NCBI GenBank assembly: GCA_003248655.1
Contig: QFPM01000004.1
Span: 124,001-188,000 of the forward strand
Direction: 5' to 3'
DNA from: Microbacterium sp.
Lineage (GTDB): Bacteria; Actinomycetota; Actinomycetes; Actinomycetales; Microbacteriaceae
Length of the DNA: 64,000 bases
The position numbers and the translations under genes were made by a program. The notes below the pieces were generated by a model, which was not told the origin of the DNA, searched no databases, and was given only the letters and a program-made list of their open reading frames with translations. This document shows, one piece after another, positions 8,499-16,375 of this stretch. Every line of letters begins with the position of its first letter. The first letter of the stretch is position 1.

Positions 8499-9023
8499 TC
8501 AGGAGTAGCGGCTGGTGGTGCTGGCCGCGAAGAGGACGAAGATGAAGAACAGCATCCCGATCACGAAGAGTCCGACCCCCGCCCAGCCGACGATGATGCC
8601 GGCCAGTGCCATGCCGCGGCCGTTGTCTCCCGTGCGCTTGATCTGGTTCAGCGAGATGTGCCCCATGATGGCGCCTGCGACCGACCCGACGAACGGGAGA
8701 ATCCAGAGCAGCCCGACGATCGAGAGGACGAGCGAGGCGATCGAGAGCCCGTTAGTCCGGCGGGCGGACGCGTAGCCACCGCCGTAACCGTAGACCGGCG
8801 CTGCGCCAGGCGTCGTCTGCACGGGGTACCCACCGTACGGCGCTGCCGTCGGCTGCTGCGGCGCCGCCGGCTGCGGGGGCGTGGCGCCGTAGCTCGCGGG
8901 ATACGTCGGCGCCTCGTAAACCGGAGGCGTGTAGACGGGCGGCGCGGGCGGAACGGCGCCTGCGGGGCTGGCCGGCTCCTGGGGTGCTGCGCCTTCGGGG
9001 TTCTGTCCGTACGGATCGGTCAC
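8499..9023 (-). CDS. DUF4190 domain membrane protein with Pro/Ala/Tyr-rich N-terminus
   Basis: The 174-residue protein has about 85 residues rich in Pro, Ala and Tyr, then two hydrophobic helices with GLSIASLVLSIVGLLWILPF and GAIMGHISLNQIKRTGDNGRGMALAGIIVGW, the DUF4190 signature. The function is unknown; such proteins are common actinobacterial envelope proteins. The GTG at 9023 is chosen because GAGGAG precedes it at proper spacing; an upstream in-frame ATG at 9041 would add six residues and lacks a better ribosome site. Confidence 0.82.
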   Translation of the reverse strand: MTDPYGQNPEGAAPQEPASPAGAVPPAPPVYTPPVYEAPTYPASYGATPPQPAAPQQPTAAPYGGYPVQTTPGAAPVYGYGGGYASARRTNGLSIASLVLSIVGLLWILPFVGSVAGAIMGHISLNQIKRTGDNGRGMALAGIIVGWAGVGLFVIGMLFFIFVLFAASTTSRYS

Positions 9024-9046
9024 GGTGGCTCCTCTCGCCACCCGCC

Positions 9047-9078
9047 AGCCTAGTGCGAACCGGCCCGCGGACTAGGCT
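9047..9078. promoter_or_regulatory. Divergent promoters for the DUF4190 gene and fabG
   Basis: A reverse-strand TAGGCT at 9047-9052 and a forward TAGGCT at 9073-9078 lie back to back. fabG then has a leader of about 22 nt with GGAG before its ATG. Confidence 0.5.
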
Positions 9079-9107
9079 GGTTCGGTCCTCGCGCGAAACG
9101 GAGCACC

Positions 9108-9818
9108 ATGACCACCGACAGAGTCGTCCTCGTCACCGGCGGAAACCGCGGCATCGGCCGCGCCATCGCGGAGCGATTCGTGGCCGCGGGATACAAGACC
9201 GCCGTCACGGCGCGCTCGGGAGAGGGGCCCGAGGGTACGCTCACGGTCCGCGCCGATGTGACGGATGCCGCATCCCTCGATGCCGCGTTCACCGAGGTCG
9301 AGCGCGCCCTGGGCACGGTCGAGATCGTCGTGGCGAACGCCGGCATCACGAAGGACACGCTGCTCCTGCGCATGACGGAGGACGACTTCGACTCTGTGGT
9401 CGCGACGAACCTCGGGGGTACCTTCCGGGTCGTCAAGCGGGCATCCAAGGGGATGCTGCGGGCAAAGTGGGGTCGCGTGATCCTCATCTCGAGCGTTGTC
9501 GGGCTCTACGGGTCGGCCGGCCAGATCAACTACTCCTCGTCGAAGGCGGCGCTCGTCGGTTTCGCCCGTTCGCTGACGCGTGAGCTCGGTGGACGCGGCA
9601 TCACCGCGAACGTCGTCGCGCCGGGTTTTATCGAGACCGACATGACCGCCGAGCTTTCCGACGACACGCAGGCCCAGTACAAGCGGAGCATCCCCGCGGG
9701 ACGCTTCGCGACCGCCGACGAAGTCGCCGGGGTGGTCACGTGGCTGGCATCCGATGATGCCGCTTACATCTCGGGTGCGGTCATCCCAGTTGACGGCGGC
9801 CTCGGGATGGGCCACTGA
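9108..9818 (+). CDS. fabG: 3-oxoacyl-ACP reductase (FabG)
   Basis: The 236-residue short-chain dehydrogenase has the NADPH loop TGGNRGIGRA, the NAG motif (VANAGIT), the catalytic Ser of LISSVVGLYGS and the NYSSSKAAL Tyr/Lys pair. FAPGFIETDMT-like VVAPGFIETDMTAELS and the C-terminal SGAVIPVDGGLGMGH are typical of FabG rather than general SDRs. It reduces 3-oxoacyl-ACP in fatty acid elongation. It is a single gene, not next to other fab genes, so a broader reductase role cannot be excluded. Confidence 0.88.
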   Translation: MTTDRVVLVTGGNRGIGRAIAERFVAAGYKTAVTARSGEGPEGTLTVRADVTDAASLDAAFTEVERALGTVEIVVANAGITKDTLLLRMTEDDFDSVVATNLGGTFRVVKRASKGMLRAKWGRVILISSVVGLYGSAGQINYSSSKAALVGFARSLTRELGGRGITANVVAPGFIETDMTAELSDDTQAQYKRSIPAGRFATADEVAGVVTWLASDDAAYISGAVIPVDGGLGMGH

Positions 9819-9820
9819 CC

Positions 9821-9885
9821 GAGAAACCACTCCGGACGTGAGAAACCACGACCGCCGTGGTTTCTCGACGCTCAGATGGTTTCTC
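9821..9885. repeat. Four-arm GAGAAACCAC palindromic element (copy I)
   Basis: GAGAAACCAC occurs at 9821-9830 and 9840-9849, and its complement at 9857-9866 and (with one change) 9876-9885. The arms can pair as two nested hairpins. The element fills the gap between convergent fabG and serB. A second copy is at 36,632-36,696. Confidence 0.85.
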
Positions 9886-9888
9886 GCG

Positions 9889-10524
9889 CTAGGGCAGCAG
9901 CGGGATCAGCTCGCGCAGGTCGACGGGGCCGACCACGACGTCCGCGGCCGCACGCACGGCGGGCTTCGCGTTGAACGCGACCCCGAGGCCCGCCGCCGCC
10001 ATCATGAGCAGGTCGTTCGCGCCGTCGCCCACGGCGATCGTGCGGTGCAGCGGCACGCCGGATGCCTGCGCCCATTCGTGCAGCGCTGCGGCCTTGCCCG
10101 CGGCATCCACGATCTCGCCGTCCACCGCACCGGTGAGTGCGCCCTCCGCGGTGGCCAGGCGGTTCGCCCGCCACCGGTCGACGCCGAGCGGCGGCGCCAC
10201 GACGTCGAGGATCTCGTGGAAGCCGCCCGACACCACCGCGGCGACGCCGCCCCGCGCGTGAATCGCGGCGATCAGCTCGGCCGCGCCCGGCGTCGGTTCG
10301 ACGCGGGCGAGCACGCGGTCGAACGCCGCGAGCGGCACGCCGCGCAACTGTTCCACCCGCGCGCGCAGGCTCGTCGCGAAGTCGACCTCGCCGCGCATCG
10401 CGGCTTCAGTCGCGGCGGCGACTTCCGCGCCGCGACCCGCCTCATCGGCGATCAGCTCGATCACTTCGTTGCGCAACAGCGTCGAGTCGGCGTCGAACAC
10501 GACGAGGGAGCGGGCGTCAGGCAC
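9889..10524 (-). CDS. serB: Phosphoserine phosphatase SerB
   Basis: The 211-residue HAD-family enzyme has motif I FDADSTLLRNEVIE with the nucleophile Asp, motif II VVSGGF, and motif III/IV AVGDGANDLLMM with Lys in AGKAAAL upstream. This set is diagnostic for SerB, which makes serine from phosphoserine. There is no N-terminal ACT domain, so it is the short form. It lies tail to tail with fabG across a palindromic element and 20 bases downstream of glgC, possibly as a second gene of that transcript. Confidence 0.92.
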   Translation of the reverse strand: MPDARSLVVFDADSTLLRNEVIELIADEAGRGAEVAAATEAAMRGEVDFATSLRARVEQLRGVPLAAFDRVLARVEPTPGAAELIAAIHARGGVAAVVSGGFHEILDVVAPPLGVDRWRANRLATAEGALTGAVDGEIVDAAGKAAALHEWAQASGVPLHRTIAVGDGANDLLMMAAAGLGVAFNAKPAVRAAADVVVGPVDLRELIPLLP

Positions 10525-10544
10525 CCGACAAACCTACCGGTCGA

Positions 10545-11789
10545 TCAGCGGCCGACGCGCGCGTTCTTGCCGACGACGGTGATGCCGCTGTCGGTCACGG
10601 TGAACCCGCGCTCGAGATCGAGCGCCCGGTCGACTCCGACTGTCGCGCCGGCATCCAGGACGACGTTCTTGTCGAGGATCGCGCGGTGCACGCGCGCTCC
10701 CGCGCCGACGTCGACATGGTCGAACAGTACCGAGTCGGTGATCGTCGATCCTCCCGCGGCGAGTGTCCACGGGCCGACGACCGAACGCTCGAGGTGGGTG
10801 CCCGAGAGCACCGACCCGAGCGAGACGATGGAGTCGATCGCGTTGCCCATCCGCCCGACGCCGTCGCGCACGAACTTCGCCGGGGGAGAGTTGACCGACT
10901 GCGAGTGGATCGGCCAATCCATGTTGTACAGGTTGAAGATCGGCAGCGTCGAAATGAGGTCCATGTGCGCGTCGAAGAACGAGTCGATCGTTCCCACGTC
11001 GCGCCAGTAGTCGCGGTCGCGATCGGTCGAGCCGGGCACGTCGTTGCGCTTGAAGTCGTAGACCGCCGCCTCGCCCCGCTTCACGAAGTAGGGGATGATG
11101 TCACCGCCCATGTCGTGGTTCGATCCGGGCAGCTCGCCGTCGGCCTCGACGGCCGCGATGAGAGCGTCGGCGTCGAAGATGTAGTTGCCCATGGATGCCA
11201 GCACCTCGTGCGGTGCGTCGGACAGGCCGGTGGGGTTCTGCGGCTTCTCGAGGAACTCGCGGATCGTCACGTTGTCGGTCGGATCGAGGTCGATGACGCC
11301 GAACTGGTTCGCGAGCGTGATCGGCTGGCGGATGCCGGCGACCGTCGCCTTCGCACCCGAGGCGATGTGCGCGTCGAGCATCTGCTCGAAGTCCATCCGG
11401 TAGACGTGGTCGGCGCCGATGACGACGACGATGTCGGGCTTCTCGTCTTGGATGAGGTTCAGCGACTGTAGGATCGCGTCTGCCGAGCCCGAGAACCAGC
11501 GCTTGCCGAGGCGCTGCTGCGCAGGCACCGAGGTGACGTAGGAGTTCAGCAGCGCCGACATCCGCCACGTCTGCGACACGTGCCGGTCGAGCGAGTGCGA
11601 CTTGTACTGCGTCAGCACGACGATCTGACGCAGCCCCGAGTTGATGAGGTTCGAGATCGCGAAGTCGATCAGGCGGTACTGCCCGCCGAAGGGCACGGCA
11701 GGTTTCGCTCGGTCCTCTGTCAAGGGCATGAGGCGCTTGCCCTCGCCTCCGGCGAGGACGATTCCGAAGACCTTCGGCGCTGCAGGCAT
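10545..11789 (-). CDS. glgC: Glucose-1-phosphate adenylyltransferase GlgC
   Basis: The 414-residue protein begins with the nucleotidyltransferase signature LAGGEGKRLMPLTEDRAKPAVPFGG (residues 11-35), has the substrate site GSADAILQ and EFLEKP, and ends in a left-handed beta-helix domain (SVLSGTHLERSVVG, VLDKNVVLDAG-like repeats). It makes ADP-glucose for glycogen. It is divergent from glgA with 46 bp between the two starts. The ATG follows a reverse-strand TAGTGT by 6 nt, so a leaderless message is likely. Confidence 0.96.
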   Translation of the reverse strand: MPAAPKVFGIVLAGGEGKRLMPLTEDRAKPAVPFGGQYRLIDFAISNLINSGLRQIVVLTQYKSHSLDRHVSQTWRMSALLNSYVTSVPAQQRLGKRWFSGSADAILQSLNLIQDEKPDIVVVIGADHVYRMDFEQMLDAHIASGAKATVAGIRQPITLANQFGVIDLDPTDNVTIREFLEKPQNPTGLSDAPHEVLASMGNYIFDADALIAAVEADGELPGSNHDMGGDIIPYFVKRGEAAVYDFKRNDVPGSTDRDRDYWRDVGTIDSFFDAHMDLISTLPIFNLYNMDWPIHSQSVNSPPAKFVRDGVGRMGNAIDSIVSLGSVLSGTHLERSVVGPWTLAAGGSTITDSVLFDHVDVGAGARVHRAILDKNVVLDAGATVGVDRALDLERGFTVTDSGITVVGKNARVGR

Positions 11790-11795
11790 AGCACC

Positions 11796-11828
11796 ACACT
11801 ATGCCCCTCCCACGGCTTGTACTAGCGT
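11796..11828. promoter_or_regulatory. Back-to-back glgC / glgA promoters
   Basis: A reverse-strand TAGTGT (11796-11801) lies 6 nt before the glgC ATG and a forward TAGCGT (11823-11828) lies 7 nt before the glgA ATG. The two -10 boxes are only 21 bp apart, so the -35 contacts of each promoter must overlap the other unit. Confidence 0.6.
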
Positions 11829-11835
11829 TCGACAC

Positions 11836-13029
11836 ATGCGCGTCGACATCGTCACGAAGGAGTATCCGCCCGAGATCTACGGGGGTGCGGGAGTGCACGT
11901 CACCGAGCTCGTGAAGGCCCTGCGCGCGGCGATCGACGTGCGCGTGCGGGCTTTCGGAGCCGACCGCGACGAGGCAGACACGACGTCGTACCGGGCGCCT
12001 TCCGAGCTCGCGGCGGCCAATGCCGCGGTGCAGACCCTCGGCGTCGATCTCGAGATCGTCGGAGACGTCGCGGGGGCGGATGTCGTGCACTCGCACACGT
12101 GGTACGCGAACTTCGCGGGGCACCTGGCATCCCTTCTCCACGGCATCCCGCACGTCGTGACGGCGCACTCGCTCGAGCCCCTCCGCCCGTGGAAGGCCGA
12201 GCAGCTCGGTGGCGGATACGCCGTCTCGAGCTGGATCGAGAAGACCGCGTACGAGAACGCCGCCGCCGTCATCGCCGTCAGCGACGGCATGCGGCGCGAC
12301 ATTCTGCGCAGCTACCCGAGTCTCGATCCCGACAAGGTGCGGGTCATCTACAACGGCATCGACGTCGACGCATGGGGGCCGCGGGAGGATGCCGCGCTGC
12401 TGGCGCGCTACGGCATCGACCCGGCACGGCCCTCGGTCGTGTTCGTCGGCCGGATCACGCGGCAGAAGGGGTTGCCGTACTTCCTGCGGGCGGCGGCGCT
12501 GCTTCCGCCCGAGGTGCAGGTGATCCTCTGCGCGGGGGCACCCGACACCCCGCAGATCTTCGCCGAGGTGGAAGGGCTCGTGCGTGATCTGCAGGCCGTG
12601 CGCGACGGCGTCGTCTGGATCTCGGACTTCCTGCAGCGCGACGAGCTGTGCGCCATCCTGACGGTCGCGACGACGTTCGTCTGCCCGAGCGTGTACGAAC
12701 CGCTGGGCATCGTGAACCTCGAGGCGATGGCGTGCGGGGCGGCGGTCGTGGGGACGGCGACCGGCGGCATCCCCGAGGTCGTCGTCGACGGCGTCACGGG
12801 CAGGCTTGTGCCGATCGAGCAGCTGCAGGACGGCACCGGCACGCCGATCGACCCCGACCGATTCGTCGCCGACCTCGCGGCGACGCTCGCCGAGGTGGTG
12901 TCTGATCCCGAGCGCGCGCGGGCCTACGGCGAGGCGGGTCGTGAGCGGGCCGCGTCGGCGTTCAGCTGGCAGGCGATCGCCGACGCCACGGCGGCGCTTT
13001 ACCGCGAGGTGGCGGGCATCGAGCGATAG
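11836..13029 (+). CDS. glgA: Glycogen synthase, actinobacterial GT4 type (GlgA/GlgM-like)
   Basis: The 397-residue GT4 glycosyltransferase begins MRVDIVTKEYPPEIYGGAGVHVTEL, the hallmark of the actinobacterial (TIGR02149-like) glycogen synthase. It has VFVGRITRQKGLPYFL and the E-x7-E-like nucleotide-sugar site in CPSVYEPLGIVNLEAMACG. In Mycobacterium the ortholog makes maltose-1-phosphate from ADP-glucose and glucose-1-phosphate and is called GlgM; the same chemistry may apply here. The ATG at 11836 is chosen for homology and its -10 spacing. It is paired with glgC, the source of ADP-glucose. Confidence 0.92.
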   Translation: MRVDIVTKEYPPEIYGGAGVHVTELVKALRAAIDVRVRAFGADRDEADTTSYRAPSELAAANAAVQTLGVDLEIVGDVAGADVVHSHTWYANFAGHLASLLHGIPHVVTAHSLEPLRPWKAEQLGGGYAVSSWIEKTAYENAAAVIAVSDGMRRDILRSYPSLDPDKVRVIYNGIDVDAWGPREDAALLARYGIDPARPSVVFVGRITRQKGLPYFLRAAALLPPEVQVILCAGAPDTPQIFAEVEGLVRDLQAVRDGVVWISDFLQRDELCAILTVATTFVCPSVYEPLGIVNLEAMACGAAVVGTATGGIPEVVVDGVTGRLVPIEQLQDGTGTPIDPDRFVADLAATLAEVVSDPERARAYGEAGRERAASAFSWQAIADATAALYREVAGIER

Positions 13030-13032
13030 GCT
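13027..13032 (+). promoter_or_regulatory. -10 box of the ABC ATPase gene
   Basis: TAGGCT lies 6 nt before the ATG at 13039 and overlaps the glgA stop codon (TAG). Confidence 0.5.
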
Positions 13033-13038
13033 GGGGGC

Positions 13039-13830
13039 ATGCCCCAGGTGCTCGAATTCTCCGACGTCGTCGTGCGTCGGAACGCCCGCGACATCGTCGA
13101 CCACGTCGGCTGGAACGTCACGGACGATCAGCGCTGGGTGATCCTCGGCCCCAACGGTGCCGGCAAGACGACGATCCTGCAGTTGGCGGCGACGCTGCTG
13201 CACCCGACGTCTGGATCCGTCACGATTTTGGACGAAGTGCTCGGTCGGACGGATGTCTTCGAGCTTCGCCCCCGGATCGGCTTCGCCTCGTCGGCGATGG
13301 CGCGGCGCATCCCGCCGGAGGAGACCGTTCTCGATGTCGTCCTGACCGCGGCATACTCGGTGCTCGGCCGCTGGAACGAAGAGTATGAGGCGATCGACGA
13401 GAAGCGGGCGCGTCGCGTGCTGGGGGAGTGGAAGCTCGAGCACCTCGCCGAGCGCACGTTCGGCACGCTCTCCGACGGTGAGCAAAAGCGCGTCCAGATC
13501 GCGCGCGCCGTCATGACCGACCCCGAGCTGCTGCTGCTCGACGAGCCGACGGCGAGCCTCGACCTCGGCGCGCGCGAAGAGCTGCTGGGGCTCCTCGGCG
13601 GCTACGCGCAAGCGCCGTCGACGCCGGCGATGATCATGGTCACCCACCACGTCGAGGAGATTCCCGTCGGGTTCACCCACGTGTTGCTTCTGCGCGACGG
13701 TCACGTCGTTGCGGCCGGGCCGATCGGCGCGACGCTGACGGCGGAGAACCTGTCGGAGACCTTCGGGATGCCGATCGCACTCACCTCGGAAGACGGCCGC
13801 TTCGCCGCGCGCGCGACCGCTGGTTCCTGA
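13039..13830 (+). CDS. Stand-alone ABC ATPase of unknown substrate
   Basis: The 263-residue ATPase has Walker A GPNGAGKTT, signature LSDGEQKR (Asp in place of Gly), Walker B LLLLDEPTASLDLG and switch His in VTHHVEEIP. The LSDGE signature and the HHVEEIP ending resemble the ModF/YlmA-type branch of single-domain ABC proteins that have no permease beside them. No membrane or binding partner is encoded nearby. The role is unknown; I name only the family. Confidence 0.85.
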   Translation: MPQVLEFSDVVVRRNARDIVDHVGWNVTDDQRWVILGPNGAGKTTILQLAATLLHPTSGSVTILDEVLGRTDVFELRPRIGFASSAMARRIPPEETVLDVVLTAAYSVLGRWNEEYEAIDEKRARRVLGEWKLEHLAERTFGTLSDGEQKRVQIARAVMTDPELLLLDEPTASLDLGAREELLGLLGGYAQAPSTPAMIMVTHHVEEIPVGFTHVLLLRDGHVVAAGPIGATLTAENLSETFGMPIALTSEDGRFAARATAGS

Positions 13831-13925
13831 TACTGCCCCGAGGCTGGTAAAGTAGCTCTTTGGTGCGCTCGCACCGCAGACTTCCCTCGCCCTGGCAAAA
13901 TCCAGGGCACCACGTAAGGAACCTC
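13822..13925 (+). promoter_or_regulatory. Promoter and structured leader of the L31 gene
   Basis: TTCCTG (13822-13827) and TAAAGT (13846-13851) are separated by 18 bp. The leader holds a 6-bp hairpin at 13862-13875 and a 7-bp hairpin (GCCCTGG/CCAGGGC) at 13889-13908, then AAGGA before the ATG. The structured leader could carry ribosomal protein feedback control. No clear Zur operator is visible. Confidence 0.5.
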
Positions 13926-14177
13926 ATGAAGACTGACATCCACCCCGAGTACCAGGCGGTCGTGTTCCGCGACCTCGGCTCCGGCGACACGTTCCTGACC
14001 CGTTCGACGGTCACGAGCGACAAGACGATCGAGCTCGACGGCGTCACCTATCCCGTCATCGACGTCGAGATCTCGTCGGCCTCGCACCCGTTCTACACGG
14101 GCAAGCAGCGCATCATGGACTCGGCCGGCCGCGTCGAGAAGTTCAACCAGCGCTTCAAGAACTTCGGCTCGAAGTAA
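13926..14177 (+). CDS. rpmE2: 50S ribosomal protein L31, type B
   Basis: The 83-residue protein begins MKTDIHPEYQAVVFRDLGSGDTFLTRSTV and carries SSASHPFYTGKQRIMDSAGRVEKFNQRF. It lacks the Cys pairs of zinc-binding L31, which makes it the type B (zinc-independent) form. Start ATG 13926 follows AAGGA. A strong terminator follows directly, so it is a single-gene transcript. In many bacteria the type B form replaces the zinc form under zinc limitation; whether a zinc form exists elsewhere cannot be seen. Confidence 0.95.
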   Translation: MKTDIHPEYQAVVFRDLGSGDTFLTRSTVTSDKTIELDGVTYPVIDVEISSASHPFYTGKQRIMDSAGRVEKFNQRFKNFGSK

Positions 14178-14188
14178 GTACCCGAGCC

Positions 14189-14220
14189 GACGAAAGCCCC
14201 GCCTCGGCGGGGCTTTCGTC
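14189..14220 (+). terminator. Terminator of the L31 gene
   Basis: A 15-bp perfect stem (GACGAAAGCCCCGCC and its complement) with a 2-base loop is followed by GTTTCGG. Confidence 0.9.
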
Positions 14221-14268
14221 GTTTCGGCGTCGGCCGTTCGAGGGACAGACGGCGCGGAGGGATCGACC

Positions 14269-14274
14269 TAGACT
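14269..14274 (+). promoter_or_regulatory. -10 box of the small lipoprotein gene
   Basis: TAGACT lies 7 nt before the GTG start at 14282. Confidence 0.5.
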
Positions 14275-14281
14275 CGCTCAC

Positions 14282-14791
14282 GTGCACCGCTCCTCCTTCC
14301 TCGCGATCGTCCTGGTCGCCCTCGCCCTCGCCCTCGCCGGCTGTGCGGCGCGACCGGATGCCGGTGGCTTCTCGCCGAAGTCCCTGTCCTCTGTTACCCC
14401 CACCGCGGCGTGCCCTGAGCAGGAGGGCGTGAGACTTCCCGAGGGCTGCGCGCCGTACGACCCGGAGCAGGGCATGGCCCTTAACGACCTGTACCGTCAG
14501 CGCGCCGATCTCACTCCCGAGCAGGCCGCAGCTTCGGACGCGCACGTCGCCGCCGCGCGCGCAACGCTGGAGGCATTGCGTGGTGTCGGATCGTGGCCCG
14601 AGGATGACGTCCGCGCGGCGCTCGAGGGCGTCGGTCTGGTCGACGTGCAGACCCGCAGCGGCGCGGGCGACGTGCTCTTCGGTGCGGTGCCGCCCGAGGG
14701 AGGCTGTATCTACGGCGCGGTGGAGGCAGAGCAGGTCAGCGTCGACGCGGGCGGCTACATCATGGACGGCGGATGCCTGCCCGCTCAGTGA
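14282..14791 (+). CDS. Small exported lipoprotein, function unknown
   Basis: The 169-residue protein has a signal peptide and lipobox ALAGC (Cys21). The mature part has four further Cys residues (ACPEQ, EGCAPY, GGCIYG, GGCLPAQ) that could form two disulfides. A helical middle (LTPEQAAASDAHVAAARATLEALR) precedes a conserved-looking ADVLFGAVPPEGGCIYG-type C-terminus. The CIYG..EQ...GG...DGGC ending is seen in actinobacterial lipoproteins without known function. The GTG start is supported by the -10 spacing. Confidence 0.8.
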   Translation: MHRSSFLAIVLVALALALAGCAARPDAGGFSPKSLSSVTPTAACPEQEGVRLPEGCAPYDPEQGMALNDLYRQRADLTPEQAAASDAHVAAARATLEALRGVGSWPEDDVRAALEGVGLVDVQTRSGAGDVLFGAVPPEGGCIYGAVEAEQVSVDAGGYIMDGGCLPAQ

Positions 14792-14831
14792 GCGCTGCGG
14801 CCTCGCCGTCGTTGGCGCGACGTCTACGTCG

Positions 14832-16349
14832 CTAGAAGGGCGGCGGGTCGGCGTCGATGACGTACCCAGATGGGCTGGTCCACCGCAACTGACCCGTCTG
14901 TGGGTCGCGATGCAGTTCCCACAGTGTCTCGTCCTTCAGCGTGTGGTGCGGATCGGAAAGAGGCGCGAGGTTGTCTGCCGCCGTGGCGCCGCCATCGGTC
15001 CATCGATGTCGATGGTCGATGTCGCACGTGTGCGATGGTCTTTCGCAGCCGGGGAACACGCACGTGGGGTGGCTGATCTCGAGGAACCGTCTGAGATCGG
15101 CGGGGACTCGGTAGGCGCGTCGGTCGACGTCCATGACCGTCCCACTCACCGGATGGGTGAGTACTCGAATCCAGCTCGCCGCGCCACCGGCGAGTTGACG
15201 CGCGGTGTCGAGGTCGATCGGCCCGTATCCGTCTAGGGTCGCGGGCTCGTCGGAGTGGCCGAGAAGAGTGAGCGCGGGGATGGTGATCCGCACGGTCGGG
15301 ACGATCCCGGCGGCGCGGGCCTTCGCCGCGTCGCCATCGATCGCACATCCGTCGGATTGGTTCGGCGCGTCGGGCGCCGAGGCGCCCGCGCATCCACATG
15401 CGCCAATGGTCCCGGTCAGAAGCAGGTCGCAGAACGCGTCGGCACGCAGCTGAGCATGGGTACGGGACTCGCCGTCTAGCCTGCTGAGGTGGCCAGCGAG
15501 GTCGTCGAGGAGTGCGTCAGTAGCCTGAGCCTTGTGGGCGGGAACGATGGCGACCAGCTGTGCCATGCCGTCGAGAAGCGGGTCGAGGTAGACCCGTCGC
15601 GCGTCGGCGGCGCGGCGGTGCCGCTCGTGCAACGACTCGCGGTGCGCACGCTCGCGTGCGGCACGGGCGCGCGTGCGGAACCGACCGGGCGCCGTCGTGC
15701 TGGCGAACGCGGTCACGGTGTCGTCGAACTCTGCCCACGAGCCCGGGGCATCGTCGGGGAGCGATGACGCGAGATCGACCGCGGTGGCGACGTTCTGCTC
15801 CGACACCAGCCCGGCGAGGCACTGCTGCCAGAGGTTTGGGCAACGCGCGGACAGGACGGATGCCCGGTGGGCGCGGTTGCGGACCTGGTTGTCGGTCAGC
15901 GACACTCGGACGGCGATGTCGGCGGCTGCTGAGCGAACCGCGAGGCTTCTGCGACGCGACCGCCACGACGCCACCGTGTACCCCGGCGGCGGTGTCCACA
16001 GCGGGTCTTCGGTAGGGTCCGGCCCGACCCATGGCACCGGGTCAGCGCCGGCGCGGGTGAGAAGGTGATGAAACGCGGCATCCTGCGCGACCGCGGTCGC
16101 TCGAGCCGCACGGACGGTGCCTTCGATATCGACGAGCTCTTCGAACATCCCCTGCGCCTCGGACGAGTCGAGGTCGGGTGGAAGCAGGTGGTCGTCTTCG
16201 TCGACGGCGTCGCACTCGTCGTCGAACTGCGCGCACCATGCGTTGAAGTACGCATCGCCGAACGCGTCGTCGCGCCACGCCGCCTCTTGCGGCGGAGTCG
16301 ACACGAACCTGACTTCCATACCTCTCACGATAGGAGGGGGTTCCGACAT
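14832..16349 (-). CDS. DUF222-HNH endonuclease family protein (13E12 repeat type)
   Basis: The 505-residue protein has an N-terminal helical DUF222 domain (about residues 60-330) and a C-terminal HNH motif: CVFPGCERPSHTCDIDH, then the Asn of ADNLAPLSDPHH. These are the Cys pair, the catalytic His and the metal ligands, all present. The DUF222-HNH family is abundant and variable in high-GC actinobacteria and is linked in mycobacteria to REP13E12 repeats; the substrate is unknown. The start may be 16349, shared in context with the second copy (ATGTCGGAACCCCC), or the Met at 16319, which follows TATCGT by 7 nt. A broken paralog lies at 59,353-60,854. Confidence 0.85.
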   Translation of the reverse strand: MSEPPPIVRGMEVRFVSTPPQEAAWRDDAFGDAYFNAWCAQFDDECDAVDEDDHLLPPDLDSSEAQGMFEELVDIEGTVRAARATAVAQDAAFHHLLTRAGADPVPWVGPDPTEDPLWTPPPGYTVASWRSRRRSLAVRSAAADIAVRVSLTDNQVRNRAHRASVLSARCPNLWQQCLAGLVSEQNVATAVDLASSLPDDAPGSWAEFDDTVTAFASTTAPGRFRTRARAARERAHRESLHERHRRAADARRVYLDPLLDGMAQLVAIVPAHKAQATDALLDDLAGHLSRLDGESRTHAQLRADAFCDLLLTGTIGACGCAGASAPDAPNQSDGCAIDGDAAKARAAGIVPTVRITIPALTLLGHSDEPATLDGYGPIDLDTARQLAGGAASWIRVLTHPVSGTVMDVDRRAYRVPADLRRFLEISHPTCVFPGCERPSHTCDIDHRHRWTDGGATAADNLAPLSDPHHTLKDETLWELHRDPQTGQLRWTSPSGYVIDADPPPF

Positions 16350-16375
16350 CGCCCGCGGAAACGAAGAGGGCTCGG

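Noticed and set aside
11101..13704. An 867-codon open frame on the - strand across glgC, glgA and the ABC ATPase gene
   Set aside because: It runs antisense through two real genes and out of frame through glgC; the composition is that of a shadow frame.
14832..16349. The DUF222-HNH gene as a defence nuclease
   Set aside because: No neighbouring methylase, sensor or defence gene supports this; the family is known mainly as a repeated gene of unknown role.
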